A stretch of 64,000 nucleotides of DNA from Solirubrobacterales bacterium (lineage in GTDB: Bacteria; Actinomycetota; Thermoleophilia; Solirubrobacterales; 70-9). Numbering within the stretch: position 1 is the first letter of the stretch; every line of letters begins with the position of its first letter. The stretch lies in contig DATMZR010000031.1 in the NCBI GenBank assembly GCA_035573435.1, forward strand, positions 278,066-342,065, written 5' to 3'. Below, piece by piece: positions 48,840 to 57,008 of this stretch. The translations under genes and the position numbers were made by a program. The notes below the pieces were generated by a model. The model had not been told where the DNA came from. It saw only the letters and a program-made list of their open reading frames with translations, and made no database searches.

Positions 48840-49787
48840 TTACTCGAGCCAGCCGAATTCGCGACCGGCGACCCGCTCCAGGCGGGCAACGTCGTCGCGG
48901 TACAGGTCCGCGAGCTCCGCTCTGAGCGGCGGCGGCACCTCCGGCTTCGGCGCCTCGCCGGCGCCGGGGTCGTGAACCACTCGCTCCACCAGCCAGCGCA
49001 GCGACTCCGGGAGGCGGTCGAAGTTACGGTCCAGTGCCCTCAGGCCTGGGAGTCGCACCGCGCGGTCCATCAAGCGGAAGCGGCCGCCGCCCTTTGCGGT
49101 GCCGGTCTCCCACTCCCGGTCGAACTGCTCTGAGTTGAAGCCGGAGTCGACGCCGAGGAACTCGAACACGCGGCGCATCGTGCCTCGCCGGTCGCGCTTC
49201 AGTTCCTCGCGGCCGACGATCTCGATCCGCTCCTCGCCGAAGGCGTCCAGGTAGGGCTCGAGCTGGAAGAAATAGCGGCTGCGGTTCACGTAGGCGCTTT
49301 CGGGATCTGCGAAAGCTTCGGCAAGCGAGCGGTCGTCGTAGCCGCCACCGAGGTTGTGGAGGTAGTGGGAGAGCATTCGGTCGATCGGGTCCCGCACCAT
49401 GTAGATGATGCGGGCGTCCGCGAGCATCGAGCGCATGCGCTCCGCGACCCCGTCGAAGCGCGGCCGGTTGGTGTAGTGGGGAGAGCTTTCGCCGCGAATC
49501 GGGGCCCCGCCGCTGAAATGGCTCGAGTACCAGTCGGGGCCCAGCGACCAGTTGAGCTCGGCGACGAAGAAGTTGAGCTCCTTGGGACGTGACATCTCGA
49601 CCGCTGGGTGGAGGTCGATGTAGTGATGGAGGCTCGTCGTGCCGCACTTCAGGCCCCCGATGACGACCAGGTTCGGAAGCACACCTCCACGGCGCCCGGA
49701 ACGGCGCTGAACGCGCCGCCTCTCCGCCGCGAAGCGCTCGTGCGCCCGCGCCACCATCGCCTCGTCGGCAGCGTCAGCCCGCGCCAA
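48840..49787 (-). CDS. PAPS-dependent sulfotransferase
   Basis: The 315-residue protein has the 5'-phosphosulfate loop GGLKCGTTSLHHYIDLHPAVEMSRPKELNFF, the 3'-phosphate binding region DARIIYMVRDPIDRMLSHYLHN and a typical SRYFFQLEPYLDAFGEERIEIVGREEL. It transfers sulfate from PAPS to a hydroxyl or amine, perhaps on a lipid or glycan. It overlaps the upstream HAD gene by 14 bases. The N-terminus is basic and holds no signal peptide. Confidence 0.9.
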   Translation of the reverse strand: MARADAADEAMVARAHERFAAERRRVQRRSGRRGGVLPNLVVIGGLKCGTTSLHHYIDLHPAVEMSRPKELNFFVAELNWSLGPDWYSSHFSGGAPIRGESSPHYTNRPRFDGVAERMRSMLADARIIYMVRDPIDRMLSHYLHNLGGGYDDRSLAEAFADPESAYVNRSRYFFQLEPYLDAFGEERIEIVGREELKRDRRGTMRRVFEFLGVDSGFNSEQFDREWETGTAKGGGRFRLMDRAVRLPGLRALDRNFDRLPESLRWLVERVVHDPGAGEAPKPEVPPPLRAELADLYRDDVARLERVAGREFGWLE

Positions 49788-50457
49788 GTCTCTTCGCCGC
49801 CTCGCGAAAGTTCTTGACCGTCGCGGTTGGCGGCTTGCGCCCGTTGAGCTTCTCGCCCTTGCGGTTGACCCAGATCACCGGCACGTTCATCTTCAGCACC
49901 GGCGCGACGTCGGTTTCGTACCCGCTGGCGATGTGAACCCAGCCCTTCTTGCCGCCCATCCGCCGCGCGCACTCTCTGAAATGGGCCGGATCGGGCTTGT
50001 AGCTGCGGACCTGCTGAGCGGTGACGACCAGATCGAGCTCGGTTCGCAGGTGCCGGCGCGAGACGCCGAGCAGCTTGTCGTCGATGTTCGAGACGATTCC
50101 CACCTCGTAGCGCTTGGCGAGCCGGTCCATGGCCGCATTTGCCTCGCGGAACGGCACCCAGCGTTCGACGCTGTCGGGTAGGAACTGGGCGCGCGAGGGC
50201 TCGATTTCCCAGCCGATCTCGTGCGCGGCGCGCACGGTCGCTCGCCGCAGCACTTCGGCGTAGAGCTCGTACGAACCGCGGATGATCTCGGCCTGGACCT
50301 CGAAGAAGCGCTCGACGAACGGCCCGTCATCGAAGCTGAAGCCGTCGCGCTTGCCCTCAGCCGTGAAGGCATCCGTGATGCCCTTCTCCCAATCGATCAG
50401 GGTTCCGTAGCAGTCCACGGTGACCCACTGGATTTCCTTTAGCTTGGGTAGCGGCAT
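49774..50457 (-). CDS. HAD superfamily hydrolase, haloacid-dehalogenase type II
   Basis: The protein is about 227 residues. It has motif I VTVDCYGTLIDWEKGI (nucleophile Asp), motif II GIVSNIDDK and the Lys/Asp motifs VRSYKPDPAHFREC and GYETDVAPVLKMNVPVIWVNR. It hydrolyses a C-halogen or phosphate bond. The ATG at 50457 is the likely start; an upstream GTG at 50487 is possible. It is co-transcribed with the sulfotransferase and divergent from sucC. Confidence 0.85.
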   Translation of the reverse strand: MPLPKLKEIQWVTVDCYGTLIDWEKGITDAFTAEGKRDGFSFDDGPFVERFFEVQAEIIRGSYELYAEVLRRATVRAAHEIGWEIEPSRAQFLPDSVERWVPFREANAAMDRLAKRYEVGIVSNIDDKLLGVSRRHLRTELDLVVTAQQVRSYKPDPAHFRECARRMGGKKGWVHIASGYETDVAPVLKMNVPVIWVNRKGEKLNGRKPPTATVKNFREAAKRLGAG

Positions 50458-50497
50458 GAGCGGGCGCGGGATTATGCCAAGCGCCACATTTGTCGGA

Positions 50498-50503
50498 TAG
50501 GCT
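50498..50503 (+). promoter_or_regulatory. -10 element TAGGCT for sucCD
   Basis: TAGGCT ends ten bases before the GTG at 50514. Confidence 0.5.
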
Positions 50504-50513
50504 GCCGCGCCCA

Positions 50514-51656
50514 GTGGACCTGCTCGAGTACCAGGGAAAGCAGCTCTTCGGCCAGCACGGCGTCCCGGTTCCCGACGGCCGCTATGCCGACACCGTGCCT
50601 GCTGCGGTGGAGGCGGCGGAGGAGGTCGGTTACCCGTGCGTGGTCAAGGCGCAGGTGCGGATCGGCAAGCGCGGTAAGGCCGGCGGAATCAAGATCGCCA
50701 ACGATCGTGACGAGGCGTTTAAGCACGCCGAGGCGATCCTCGGCATGGACATTCGCGGCTTCACCGTCCATGAGGTCTGGATCGAGCGCGCCTCGAGAAT
50801 CGACGCCGAGTACTACGCCTCGATCATCCTCGACCGCTCGGAGAAGAAGCTGCTGGCGATGCTCTCCCGCATGGGCGGCATGGACGTGGAAGAGGTGGCG
50901 GAAGCGGATCCGTCGGCCCTGATCAGGCGCTATGTCGAGCCGGGCGAGGATCTCACCCACGAGCTTGCGCTGCAGATGTCGATGGACGCTCGAATCGACG
51001 AGGACGCGAGCGATCAGGTGGCGAGTCTCCTGGTCAAGCTGCACCAGTTCGCGCACGCCGAGGACGCGACCCTGATCGAGGTGAACCCGCTTATCGTCAC
51101 CTCTGACCGCGAGGTCATCGCGCTCGACTCGAAGGTGACGATCGACAACAGCGCCCTGTACAGGCACGAGGAGCTGGCGGACTTGCGCGATCGCTCCGCC
51201 GAGGATCCCCAGGAGCAGATGGCGAAGGAGAAGGGCATCACCTACGTGAAGCTCGGCGGCGACATCGGCATCCTGGGCAACGGAGCCGGCCTCTGCATGT
51301 CGACGCTCGATGTCGTCGCCCAGGCGGGCGGCAAGCCCGCCAACTTCCTGGACGCCGGGGGCGGCTCCAAGGCGGAGGCGATCGTCAACGCGCTCGAGGT
51401 GATCACCTCCGACGAGAATGTCACGGCCATCCTCTTCAACATCTTCGGCGGCATCACACGCTGCGACGAGATCGCCAAGGGAATCATCGAGGCGTTCGCC
51501 CGGATGGACATAGACATGCCGCTGGTTGTCCGCCTGGACGGCACGAACTCCGAGGAGGGCCTGGGGTTGCTCGCCGATGCGGACCTTCCGGACCTGCACG
51601 TGGAGAAGACGATGCTCGGCGCCGCCCAGCGGGTGGTCGAGTTGGCCAGGGCATAA
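50514..51656 (+). CDS. sucC: Succinyl-CoA synthetase beta subunit (ADP/GDP-forming)
   Basis: The 380-residue protein starts VDLLEYQGKQLFGQHGVPVP. It has an ATP-grasp domain (VVKAQVRIGKRGKAGGIKIA, HEVWIERAS, IEVNPLIVTSDREVIALDSKV) and a C-terminal CoA-ligase-like domain (GLCMSTLDVVAQAGGKPANFLDAGGG, FNIFGGITRCDEIAKGI). With SucD it makes ATP or GTP from succinyl-CoA in the TCA cycle. The GTG start fits the leaderless -10. The stop lies ten bases before the sucD start. Confidence 0.95.
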   Translation: MDLLEYQGKQLFGQHGVPVPDGRYADTVPAAVEAAEEVGYPCVVKAQVRIGKRGKAGGIKIANDRDEAFKHAEAILGMDIRGFTVHEVWIERASRIDAEYYASIILDRSEKKLLAMLSRMGGMDVEEVAEADPSALIRRYVEPGEDLTHELALQMSMDARIDEDASDQVASLLVKLHQFAHAEDATLIEVNPLIVTSDREVIALDSKVTIDNSALYRHEELADLRDRSAEDPQEQMAKEKGITYVKLGGDIGILGNGAGLCMSTLDVVAQAGGKPANFLDAGGGSKAEAIVNALEVITSDENVTAILFNIFGGITRCDEIAKGIIEAFARMDIDMPLVVRLDGTNSEEGLGLLADADLPDLHVEKTMLGAAQRVVELARA

Positions 51657-51666
51657 GGAGGGCAGC

Positions 51667-52545
51667 GTGGCGATCATCGTCGATGAGTCGACGAGGCTTG
51701 CGATCTCGGGCCTCACGGGCCGCGAGGGCAGCTTCCACGGGCTTCGCAACCGCAGCTACGGCACCGAGGTCGTCGCCGGGGTCACGCCGGGCAAGGGCGG
51801 TCAGGATGTGGAGGGAATCCCGGTCTACGACAAGATCGCGGAGGCCGTCTCCGAGCGCGACGCAAACACCTCGATGATCTTCGTGCCGGCGCGCTTCGCC
51901 GCGGACGCGATCAACGAGGGGATCGAGGCGGGCGTGAAGACGGTGATCGCGATCACCGAGGGCATCCCGGTGTACGACATGCTCGCTGTCTACTGGAAGG
52001 CCAAGGAGGCCGGCGTGCGCGTCATCGGGCCCAATTGCCCGGGCGTGCTCTCGCCCGGCAAGTCGAACGTGGGGATCATCCCGGCGCAGTTCTTCGATCC
52101 CGGCTCGATCGGCGTCGTCTCGAAATCCGGCACGCTGACCTACCAGATCGGCAATGAGCTGAAGCAGGCGGGGGCGGGCAACTCGTCGATCGTCGGCATC
52201 GGCGGCGATCCGATCGTCGGCTCGGACTTCATCGACATCCTCACCCTGTTCGAGGGGGACGACGAGACCGAGCTGATCGTGATGGTCGGCGAGATCGGCG
52301 GCGACGCCGAGGAGCGTGCCGCCGACTTCATCGCCGAGCAGGTCTCGAAGCCGGTGGTCGCCTACATCGCCGGCTTCACCGCCCCGCCCGGCAAGCAGAT
52401 GGGCCACGCCGGAGCGATCATCTCCGGCTCCTCCGGCACCGCTGAGGCGAAGAAGAAGGCCCTGGAGGGCCGTGGGGTCCGCGTCGGCCGCTCGCCGACC
52501 GAGGCGGCCCAGCTCGCGGTGGAGGCAATCGGCGCGCGGGCCTGA
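51667..52545 (+). CDS. sucD: Succinyl-CoA synthetase alpha subunit
   Basis: The 292-residue protein begins AIIVDESTRLAISGLTGREGSFHGLRNR (CoA-binding Rossmann). It has GPNCPGVLSPGKSNVG and SIGVVSKSGTLTYQIGNELKQAG, and the phosphohistidine loop GHAGAIISGSSGTAEAKKKAL. It forms the catalytic phospho-His intermediate and binds CoA. AAGGAGGG lies seven bases before the GTG. A hairpin spans its stop. Confidence 0.95.
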   Translation: MAIIVDESTRLAISGLTGREGSFHGLRNRSYGTEVVAGVTPGKGGQDVEGIPVYDKIAEAVSERDANTSMIFVPARFAADAINEGIEAGVKTVIAITEGIPVYDMLAVYWKAKEAGVRVIGPNCPGVLSPGKSNVGIIPAQFFDPGSIGVVSKSGTLTYQIGNELKQAGAGNSSIVGIGGDPIVGSDFIDILTLFEGDDETELIVMVGEIGGDAEERAADFIAEQVSKPVVAYIAGFTAPPGKQMGHAGAIISGSSGTAEAKKKALEGRGVRVGRSPTEAAQLAVEAIGARA

Positions 52546-52555
52546 GCCCCGCGCC
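52531..52555. terminator. Hairpin at the end of sucD
   Basis: GGCGCG-c-GGG (52531-52540) pairs with CCC-CGCGCC (52547-52555) with one bulged C. It serves sucD and the convergent RCC1 gene. Confidence 0.55.
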
Positions 52556-52557
52556 CC

Positions 52558-53901
52558 TCACCTCGTTGCGACCTCGCCGCCGAGGTTGACCGGCCCGGCC
52601 GAGGCCGGCTTTTCGTTGTCGCCGATGTTCTGAGTGTTCGCGTAGCCGAGCTGGCCGTCAGACCCAAGCCCCCAGCTGCGCACCCGGCCGTTGTCGAGCA
52701 GGGCGAAGGTATGCCGGCCGCCGGCCTGAATCGCGACCGCCTTTCGCCCCCGGCCAAGCTTTACCGGGCCCACGGAGCCGGGGTTTTCGTTGTCGCCGAC
52801 ATTCCGCGTGTTCCCGTAACCCAACTGCCCGTAGCGGCCGGTGCCCCAGCAGCGCACCGTACGGTCGTTGAGGACCGCGCAGGTGTGCTGGCCGTAGGCG
52901 GAGATCGCGATCGCCTTCCGCCGGGCGCCCAGCTTCACCGGGGAGACCGAGCCGGGCGTCTCGTTGTCGCCGATCTTCTTCGTATCGCCGTAGCCAAGCT
53001 GGCCATTGGAGTTGAGGCCCCAGCATCGCACCTTGCCGTTGTCGAGGATCGCGCAGGTATGGAGATAGCCACCGGAGATCGCCACGGCCTTTCGCCCCTT
53101 GCCCAGCTTCACGGGCGGGACGGAGCCGGGCGCCTCGTTGTCGCCGATGCTCTTGGTGTTTCCGTAGCCGAGCTGGCCCTGGCTGCCCTCGCCCCAGCAG
53201 CGCACCTTGCCATTGTCGAGGATCGCGCAGGTGTGGTAGCCGCCGCCGGTAATCGCCACCGCCGTTCGTCCCGCGCCGAGGTCGACCGGTCCCACTGATC
53301 CTGGCGTCTCGGCGAAGCCGATCGACCGCGTGTTGCCATAGCCAAGCTGGCCGTTGTCGCCGTCGCCCCAGCAACGCACCCTGCCGTTGTCGAGGATCGC
53401 GCAGGTGTGACGGCCGCCGCCGGTGATCGCCACCGCCGTGCGTCCCGCGCCGAGGTCGACCGGCCCGACCGAGGCGGGCGTCTCGTCATCGCCAATTTGG
53501 TTGTTCGTGTTGGGGTAGCCGAGGGGCCCGGTGCCCCAGCAGCGCAGATCGCCTTGGTCGAGGATCGCGCAAGCGTGATAGAAGCCGGCCGAGATCGCGC
53601 GGACCGTTCGTCCCGCGCCGAGGTTCACCGGGCCGACCGACGCCGGCGTCTCAGTGTCGCCGATGTCATTCGTGTTGCCGTAGCCGAGCGCGCCGTAGGC
53701 CCCGATCCCCCAGCAGCGCGCGCGGCCGGTGTCGAGACGGGCGCAGCTGAACCGGGCTCCGGCCGCAACGAAGCCGGACGCCCGGCGGTTGATCTTTGAC
53801 CCCGCCTGTTCCGCGCTGGCGTCGCTCGGGGCGAGCCCCACACTCGCTAGAACGACGAAAAGCGCTGCAATCGCGATGAGAGCCGCTTTCACGTGGTGCA
53901 T
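52558..53901 (-). CDS. Secreted RCC1-repeat beta-propeller protein
   Basis: The 447-residue protein has a Sec signal peptide (MHHVKAALIAIAALFVVLAS, cleavage near SAEQA). Eight repeat segments follow, six of them full units of ~55 residues, each of the type GYGNTxxIGDNExPGSVGPV, then AVAI, then HTCAILDNGxVRCWG. The Cys pair in HTC and RCW is present in all but the last full repeat, where both are lost together (HTFALLDNGRVRSW). RCC1/BLIP-II-like propellers bind proteins; this one is probably at the cell surface. The ATG at 53901 fits a -10 that a GTG at 53910 would overlap. Confidence 0.9.
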   Translation of the reverse strand: MHHVKAALIAIAALFVVLASVGLAPSDASAEQAGSKINRRASGFVAAGARFSCARLDTGRARCWGIGAYGALGYGNTNDIGDTETPASVGPVNLGAGRTVRAISAGFYHACAILDQGDLRCWGTGPLGYPNTNNQIGDDETPASVGPVDLGAGRTAVAITGGGRHTCAILDNGRVRCWGDGDNGQLGYGNTRSIGFAETPGSVGPVDLGAGRTAVAITGGGYHTCAILDNGKVRCWGEGSQGQLGYGNTKSIGDNEAPGSVPPVKLGKGRKAVAISGGYLHTCAILDNGKVRCWGLNSNGQLGYGDTKKIGDNETPGSVSPVKLGARRKAIAISAYGQHTCAVLNDRTVRCWGTGRYGQLGYGNTRNVGDNENPGSVGPVKLGRGRKAVAIQAGGRHTFALLDNGRVRSWGLGSDGQLGYANTQNIGDNEKPASAGPVNLGGEVATR

Positions 53902-53908
53902 GCGGGTC

Positions 53909-53914
53909 ACTCTA
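53909..53914 (-). promoter_or_regulatory. -10 element TAGAGT for the RCC1 gene
   Basis: Minus-strand TAGAGT ends seven bases before the ATG at 53901 and overlaps the alternative GTG. Confidence 0.5.
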
Positions 53915-53984
53915 CGTTGCCCACCGCCAGGTGCAAGCCACCCTAGGGTGAGAGGGCCAACACCTTCCCGGCCCGCTGCGTTCC

Positions 53985-53990
53985 TATACT
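53985..53990 (+). promoter_or_regulatory. -10 element TATACT for the aminotransferase
   Basis: TATACT, close to the consensus TATAAT, ends ten bases before the ATG at 54001. Confidence 0.6.
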
Positions 53991-54000
53991 CGCCTGGCGC

Positions 54001-55104
54001 ATGGCAACTGACCTGATCAGCTTCGCCCGTGGGGCGCCCAGCGCCGACATCCTGCCCGTCGAGGCGGTCCGGGAGGCTGCGCAGCGGGCGCTCGCCGACG
54101 ACTGGAAGCGGGCCCTCTCCTACGGCACCGGGGAGGGACACCCCGGGCTCTGCGAGTGGGTCGCCGCGCGTCACGACCTATCCGATCCCTCCCAGGTGAT
54201 GATCACCAACGGCTCGCTCGAAGCCGGCGCGATGCTGTTCCAGCACCTGATCACGCCCGGGGACCGGGTGATCGTCGAGCAGCCGTCGTACGACCGGACA
54301 CTGCTGCTGCTGGAGCGACTGGGCGCCGAGCGCGTCGGGGTACCGCTCGACGATGACGGGATCGACGTCGAGGAGCTCGAGCGGGCCCTCGACGCTGCGC
54401 CCGTGAAGCTTGTCCACGTGATCCCCAACTTCCACAACCCCGCCGGCTGCACGATGTCGGCCGCAAAGCGCCAACGGCTGGTGCAGCTCGCTGACGAGCA
54501 CGGGTTCTGGATCTTCGAGGACGACCCCTACCGGGAGCTCCCGTTCGAGGATCCGCCCCCGCCCACCATGCTGTCGCTCGACCGGTCGGGCCGGGTGATT
54601 CACTCGTCCTCGTTCTCGAAGACCGTCAGCCCCGGTGTGCGCGTTGGCTACCTGGTGGGTCCCGAGGAGGAGGTCACGAAGCTCGCCAAGCGCGCCAACG
54701 AGGTCTATATCTCGCCCAACATGCTCGCCGAGTCCGTGGTCTGGGAGCTCTGCCGCTCGGGCGCCCTCGACGAGAACATCGTTTTCGTCAAGGGAGCGCT
54801 CCGCGAGCGCCGCGACGCCCTGGTGCAGGCGCTCGCCGAGCGCCTCCCCGAGGCCAAGTTCGTGGTGCCGGGAGGCGGGTACTTCCTCTGGCTGACCCTG
54901 GGCGATGACGTGAACTGCGAGGAGCTCCTCGCCGCGGCGCTGCAGCAGCAGGTGGCGTTCATCGCCGGCTGCGATTTCATGCTGGAAGGCGGTCGCTCGA
55001 GCATGCGTCTCTCGTTTGCGAGCGTCCCGGCCGCGCTGATCGACGACGGCGTCGGGAGGATCGCCAAGGCGCTGGAGGCGCTTCGGTCGGCGAGCCCGGT
55101 CTGA
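54001..55104 (+). CDS. PLP-dependent aminotransferase, class I/II (MocR/2-aminoadipate type)
   Basis: The 367-residue protein shows SYGTGEGHPGLCEWVAARH near the N-terminus, ITNGSLEAGAMLFQHLITPGDRVIVEQPSYDRT, HVIPNFHNPAGCTMS, IFEDDPYRELPFE and the PLP Lys in SSSFSKTVSPGVRVGYLVGP. It transfers amino groups between an amino acid and a 2-oxo acid. The MocR DNA-binding half is absent. TATACT gives a leaderless start. The last 114 bases of the intergenic region carry the structured leader of the next gene. Confidence 0.92.
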   Translation: MATDLISFARGAPSADILPVEAVREAAQRALADDWKRALSYGTGEGHPGLCEWVAARHDLSDPSQVMITNGSLEAGAMLFQHLITPGDRVIVEQPSYDRTLLLLERLGAERVGVPLDDDGIDVEELERALDAAPVKLVHVIPNFHNPAGCTMSAAKRQRLVQLADEHGFWIFEDDPYRELPFEDPPPPTMLSLDRSGRVIHSSSFSKTVSPGVRVGYLVGPEEEVTKLAKRANEVYISPNMLAESVVWELCRSGALDENIVFVKGALRERRDALVQALAERLPEAKFVVPGGGYFLWLTLGDDVNCEELLAAALQQQVAFIAGCDFMLEGGRSSMRLSFASVPAALIDDGVGRIAKALEALRSASPV

Positions 55105-55152
55105 CCCCCTCGAACTTTTACTCCGGCGTTACATCGCGCTAAGAAACCGGAG

Positions 55153-55212
55153 CTACCTTCTGCCCAACCGGCAACCGGCCGGCGACGGAAGTCCCGCGAG
55201 TTCAGGAGGTAG
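55153..55212 (+). promoter_or_regulatory. Structured 5' leader that sequesters the Shine-Dalgarno of the 65-residue ORF
   Basis: CTACCTTCTG (55153-55162) pairs over ten bases (one G-U) with CAGGAGGTAG (55203-55212), which contains the AGGAGG ribosome site for the ATG at 55219. Inside are a CCGGC/GCCGG hairpin (55168-55182) and a small GAC-GGAA-GTC hairpin (55184-55193) with a GNRA loop, together forming a three-way junction. GACGGAAGT is also a piece of glutamine-riboswitch-type motifs, but the rest of that consensus is not seen. Candidate riboswitch, thermosensor or leader. Confidence 0.5.
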
Positions 55213-55218
55213 GCCGAG

Positions 55219-55416
55219 ATGACTCCGATCACGATGGTCGAAGGCACCCGGAAGCTCGATGCGGTGAGCGAGCGAAATGTCGCCGAGCGGCGCTTCTCCG
55301 CTCTGGCGTCGGCCGTCCGCGAGCACGAGGCCTCGGTGAAGCGCCGCCAGTACGCGACGCGAGCGCAGGACCAGGCGCTCTACCGCCGTCTGCGCCAGAT
55401 CTGCGGCGAGCTCTGA
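55219..55416 (+). CDS. 65-residue basic helical protein
   Basis: The sequence has an N-terminal strand (PITMVEGTRKLDAVSERN) and one long charged helix (AERRFSALASAVREHEASVKRRQYATRAQDQALYRRLRQICGEL) with a single Cys near the end. AGGAGG lies nine bases before the ATG and can be hidden in the leader helix. No family recognised. It ends two bases before the convergent regulator gene. Confidence 0.7.
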   Translation: MTPITMVEGTRKLDAVSERNVAERRFSALASAVREHEASVKRRQYATRAQDQALYRRLRQICGEL

Positions 55417-55417
55417 G

Positions 55418-56131
55418 TCAGCGGCCGTAGCGGTCGCTCGACAGCACCAGCTGCTCGGGCAGGGGCGGGCGCGGGGGCGGCGAGGGATCGGCGCGGACGG
55501 AGACCGTCTCCGCGACGCTGCGCGAGACCACGTGGCTGCCGTCATCCGAGGCGACGACCACCTCATCCTCGCTGGAGCTGTCGAGCGTGCCGTCGAGCCC
55601 CGGCCGAAGGCCCGCCTCCTTCAGGTAGTGCAGGAGCTCCTCGGCCTCGTTCTCGAACCTGAGCACGTGAACGGTGGCGCCGGGCGCGACATCGGCCAGA
55701 AGCACGCCCTGCTCGCGCGCGCCCTCGACCAGGGGGTGGCCGTGCGGACAGGTCTTGGCGTCGCCGATCGCCGCCAGCATCCGCTCCTCGAGCACCGGAG
55801 ACATGGCGTGCTCGAGTCGCTCGGCCTCTTCGTGCACCTCGTCCCACGGGACGCCGAGCACGTCGGTCAGGAAGCGCTCGATCAAGCGGTGCCGTCGGAC
55901 GATTGCCTGGGCGTGCTGGCGCCCGTCGGCTGTGAACACGAGGGACTTGTCGGCGCGGCGCTCGACGTAGCCATCTCGCTCCAAGCGGCCGATCATCTCG
56001 TGGACGGTCGGTGCCGAAAGCTGCATGGCCCGGGCGATGTTCGCCCCCGTGATCGGCAAGCCCGCCTCCTCGAGCCAGAACATGATCTGGAGGTACTCCT
56101 CTTCGGCGACGGTGACTTGCTCCTGGGTCAC
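55418..56131 (-). CDS. DtxR/MntR family metal-dependent regulator
   Basis: The 237-residue protein has a winged helix (EEYLQIMFWLEEAGLPITGANIARAMQLSAPTVHEMIGRLERDGYVERRAD) and the metal/dimer domain (RHRLIERFLTDVLGVPWDEVHEEAERLEHAMSPVLEERM), followed by CPHGHP and an SH3-like FeoA domain. Such proteins repress metal-import genes when loaded with Fe2+ or Mn2+. The GTG at 56131 has TACTAT six bases upstream; a longer frame to 56485 would cover the SDR start. It converges on the 65-residue ORF. Confidence 0.92.
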   Translation of the reverse strand: MTQEQVTVAEEEYLQIMFWLEEAGLPITGANIARAMQLSAPTVHEMIGRLERDGYVERRADKSLVFTADGRQHAQAIVRRHRLIERFLTDVLGVPWDEVHEEAERLEHAMSPVLEERMLAAIGDAKTCPHGHPLVEGAREQGVLLADVAPGATVHVLRFENEAEELLHYLKEAGLRPGLDGTLDSSSEDEVVVASDDGSHVVSRSVAETVSVRADPSPPPRPPLPEQLVLSSDRYGR

Positions 56132-56137
56132 GCCCCG

Positions 56138-56143
56138 ATAGTA
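56138..56143 (-). promoter_or_regulatory. -10 element TACTAT for the DtxR-type regulator
   Basis: Minus-strand TACTAT ends six bases before the GTG at 56131. Confidence 0.5.
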
Positions 56144-56204
56144 GTGGTCGCTATGACCCCCCAGTTGCCGCCGGGAGCGTGCGGCGACATGAGAGGATGC
56201 GGCC

Positions 56205-57008
56205 GTGCGGATCGAGCCCGGCACCAGGGCGATCGTCACCGGCGCATCGCGCGGCATCGGCCACGCCCTGTGTCTTGCGCTGGCATCGCGCGGGGCGCGC
56301 TTGGGGCTCGTCGCTCGCGACAAAGAGCGTTTGGAGGAGGTGGTCGAGCGGCTTCCCGCCAGTCCGGCCGGCCCGCACCTGGCGCTGGTCGCCGACGTCG
56401 CCAAGCGCGGCCAGCTGCAGCGGGCGGTGGACCGATTCGTGAAACGGGCCGAGGGCCTCGAGCTGGCGGTCGCCAACGCCGGCATCGCCCACTACGGGCC
56501 GTTCGTCGACGCCGAGATCGAGCGAGCGGAAGAGATGGTCCAGATCAACGTGCTGGGCACGATCTACACGGCGGCCGCGACGCTCCCTCACATGCTCGAC
56601 AGGGCTCGCGGCCACCTGGTGATCCTCTCCTCGGGAGCCGGGATTCGGGCCTTTCCCGCGGCCGCCGTCTACGGCGCCACCAAGGCGGCCGACCGTGGCT
56701 TCGCGGAGGCGCTGCGGCATGAGCTCTCGGGCACCGGGGTCTCGGTGACCACAGTCTTTCCGGGCGAGATCGAGACGGGCCTCCACGCACACGAACGCCA
56801 CCTGCTCCCTGACTGGCGGGAAAATGAGAGTGAGCTTCCGCCGCAGCGGGTCGCCGAGGCGATCGTCGAGGCCGTGGAGGAGGACCGGCGGTCCGTCTAC
56901 GTGCCCGGGCTGGTCCGGCTGCTGGGGCTGAACGGGCTCGCCCCGAGGCTCACGGACGGGGTGCTGCGCCGCATCCGCGGCGCGACAGCGGCTCCTCGGC
57001 GCGATTAG
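56205..57008 (+). CDS. Short-chain dehydrogenase/reductase (SDR)
   Basis: The 267-residue protein has the classical NADP motif TGASRGIGHALCLALASRG, then NAGIAHYGP, the catalytic Ser in VILSSGAGI and the YxxxK site VYGATKAADRGFAEAL. It interconverts an alcohol and a ketone. The GTG start has no strong Shine-Dalgarno. It overlaps the convergent HAD-IIB gene by four bases. Confidence 0.9.
   Translation: MRIEPGTRAIVTGASRGIGHALCLALASRGARLGLVARDKERLEEVVERLPASPAGPHLALVADVAKRGQLQRAVDRFVKRAEGLELAVANAGIAHYGPFVDAEIERAEEMVQINVLGTIYTAAATLPHMLDRARGHLVILSSGAGIRAFPAAAVYGATKAADRGFAEALRHELSGTGVSVTTVFPGEIETGLHAHERHLLPDWRENESELPPQRVAEAIVEAVEEDRRSVYVPGLVRLLGLNGLAPRLTDGVLRRIRGATAAPRRD

Noticed and set aside
50472-51749. 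Minus-strand 425-residue frame opposite sucC
   Set aside because: No domain; sucC and sucD are unambiguous.
52658-53750. Possible CRISPR-like array from the regular ~160-bp periodicity
   Set aside because: The repeats are coding RCC1 blades with diverged units and no short identical repeats with unique spacers.
55153-55212. Known glutamine (glnA) riboswitch
   Set aside because: Only the GACGGAAGT piece matches; the CGTTCA and GAAGGAACG parts are absent, so I do not name it.
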